Of a DNA stretch of 64,000 bases, positions 63,410 to 64,000 are shown in pieces. Position 1 is the stretch's first letter, and each line of letters starts with the position of its first letter. The position numbers were made by a program, and so were the translations under genes. This DNA comes from Ephemerocybe angulata (Eukaryota; Basidiomycota; Agaricomycetes; Agaricales; Psathyrellaceae). The notes below the pieces were generated by a model. The model did no database searches and was not told the origin of the DNA. It saw only the letters and a list, made by a program, of their open reading frames with translations. The stretch is taken from NCBI GenBank assembly GCA_013368325.1, contig JAACJK010000225.1, positions 310,001 through 374,000 on the forward strand, given 5' to 3'.

Positions 63410-64000
63410 ATGATGATGGAATACTATCAAACCGGTGCGTGCCCCTCCCCTATATTGCTCGTGCACTTGTAAACGAATGCTGATTGGTTAACTCGTAGCT
63501 CCCCTAGGCTATCACAATGTCGACCTGGCCTTCGACGCGAGCTGGCCCATCGACTACGCGAACGCTGGATGTGATAGCCCAGAATCGTTGTATTCGGATT
63601 ACTCCTATGCATCTGCACCCGCCCACTCGCCCACTCCTCCACCTCGAGCCACCAGAACACAAAAGCGCCGAGCGAGCCAGACCTCCGCACCGAGACAAGC
63701 AAGGAAAAATCGTCCAGGCTACATCGCGCGCCCTCCCAACGCGTTTATCATCTTCCGCTCCGACTTCTGGGCCGCCGAGAAGCTCAAGCCGCAGCCGGTC
63801 GAGCGCAACAACGCCGACATCAGCCGCATCGTTGGACACTGCTGGAACAGCATGGACGCTGTGCAGAAGAAGGTATACTACGACCGCGCGGCGCAGCTCC
63901 GCGAGATGCATAGGCTGCGATACCCCGACTATCGCCTCAAGCCCGCGGCGCGCCGTCCTCGTGCACAGAAGCTGAAGTCTGGGGTCGTGATCGAGAAGGA
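63410..64000 (+). CDS. HMG-box transcription factor (MATA-HMG type), 3' end beyond window
   Basis: Sequence-specific DNA-binding protein. Exon 1 is ATG ATG ATG GAA... (MMMEYYQT, 63410-63434). An intron ends near 63500, then APLGYHNVDLAFDASWPIDY and a Ser/Pro/Tyr-rich stretch follow. A basic KRRASQTSAPRQARKNRPGY leads into the HMG box. The box reads RPPNAFIIFRSDFWAAEKLK, VERNNADISRIVGHCWNSMD, QKKVYYDRAAQLREMHRLRY and PDYRLKP. RPPNAFIIFR and YPDYRLKP are the marks of the fungal MATA-HMG class, which includes sexual-development regulators and mating-type proteins of other fungi. Whether this one has such a role cannot be told; agaricomycete mating loci normally use homeodomain and pheromone genes. 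The frame runs off the right edge. Confidence 0.88.

Overview
The window reads as nuclear DNA of a filamentous basidiomycete, most likely an agaricomycete. Evidence: genes are cut by many 45-65 base GT-AG introns; there is an intron-bearing nuclear tRNA-Gln gene; F-box proteins of the mushroom type are present; a KDZ-type (Kyakuja-Dileera-Zisupton) transposase of the kind expanded in mushrooms is present; and a fungal MATA-type HMG-box gene sits at the right edge. No species can be named from sequence alone.

Layout. 1-5010 (-): 5' three quarters of an ABCC multidrug transporter. 5468-5550 (-): tRNA-Gln(UUG). 5855-7879 (-): molybdenum sulfite oxidase. 8219-8770 (-): tRNA-splicing endonuclease subunit Sen15, head to head with a 2-oxoglutarate dioxygenase (9018-9788, +) that carries an apparent frameshift. 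10007-11602 (-): F-box protein. 12153-18357 (+): second ABCC transporter. 18626-20223 (-): two tandem, small cysteine-rich genes, each with an 11-base exon. 20773-22144 (-): BTB protein. 23571-27430 (-): large disordered protein of about 1,235 residues. 28198-28731 (+): small NTF2-like ORF, followed directly by a 592 bp TA-flanked MITE.

About 30.0-44.0 kb looks like one large KDZ DNA transposon. A KDZ transposase (30965-34341, -) and four unrecognised genes lie between two arrays of related 37-38 bp repeats that face each other in opposite orientation. One of the four encoded proteins begins with the same residues as the histone H3 tail. A smaller element with about 58 bp imperfect inverted ends is nested inside.

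Right of the transposon, two more ABCC transporters lie in tandem (45880-52086 and 52922-58995, +). They are followed by Sen54 (59159-60822, -), an F-box-like protein (61066-62100, +) and the 5' part of an HMG-box factor (63410 to the edge).

Themes. Four ABCC paralogs share one architecture but differ in intron content, with exons of 13-16 bases carrying parts of nucleotide-binding motifs. Both structural subunits of the tRNA-splicing endonuclease occur here together with an intron-containing tRNA that such an enzyme would process. The ABCC cluster is interrupted by unrelated genes and the transposon. Exon boundaries were inferred by eye from reading-frame continuity, GT/AG sites and comparison of the paralogs.
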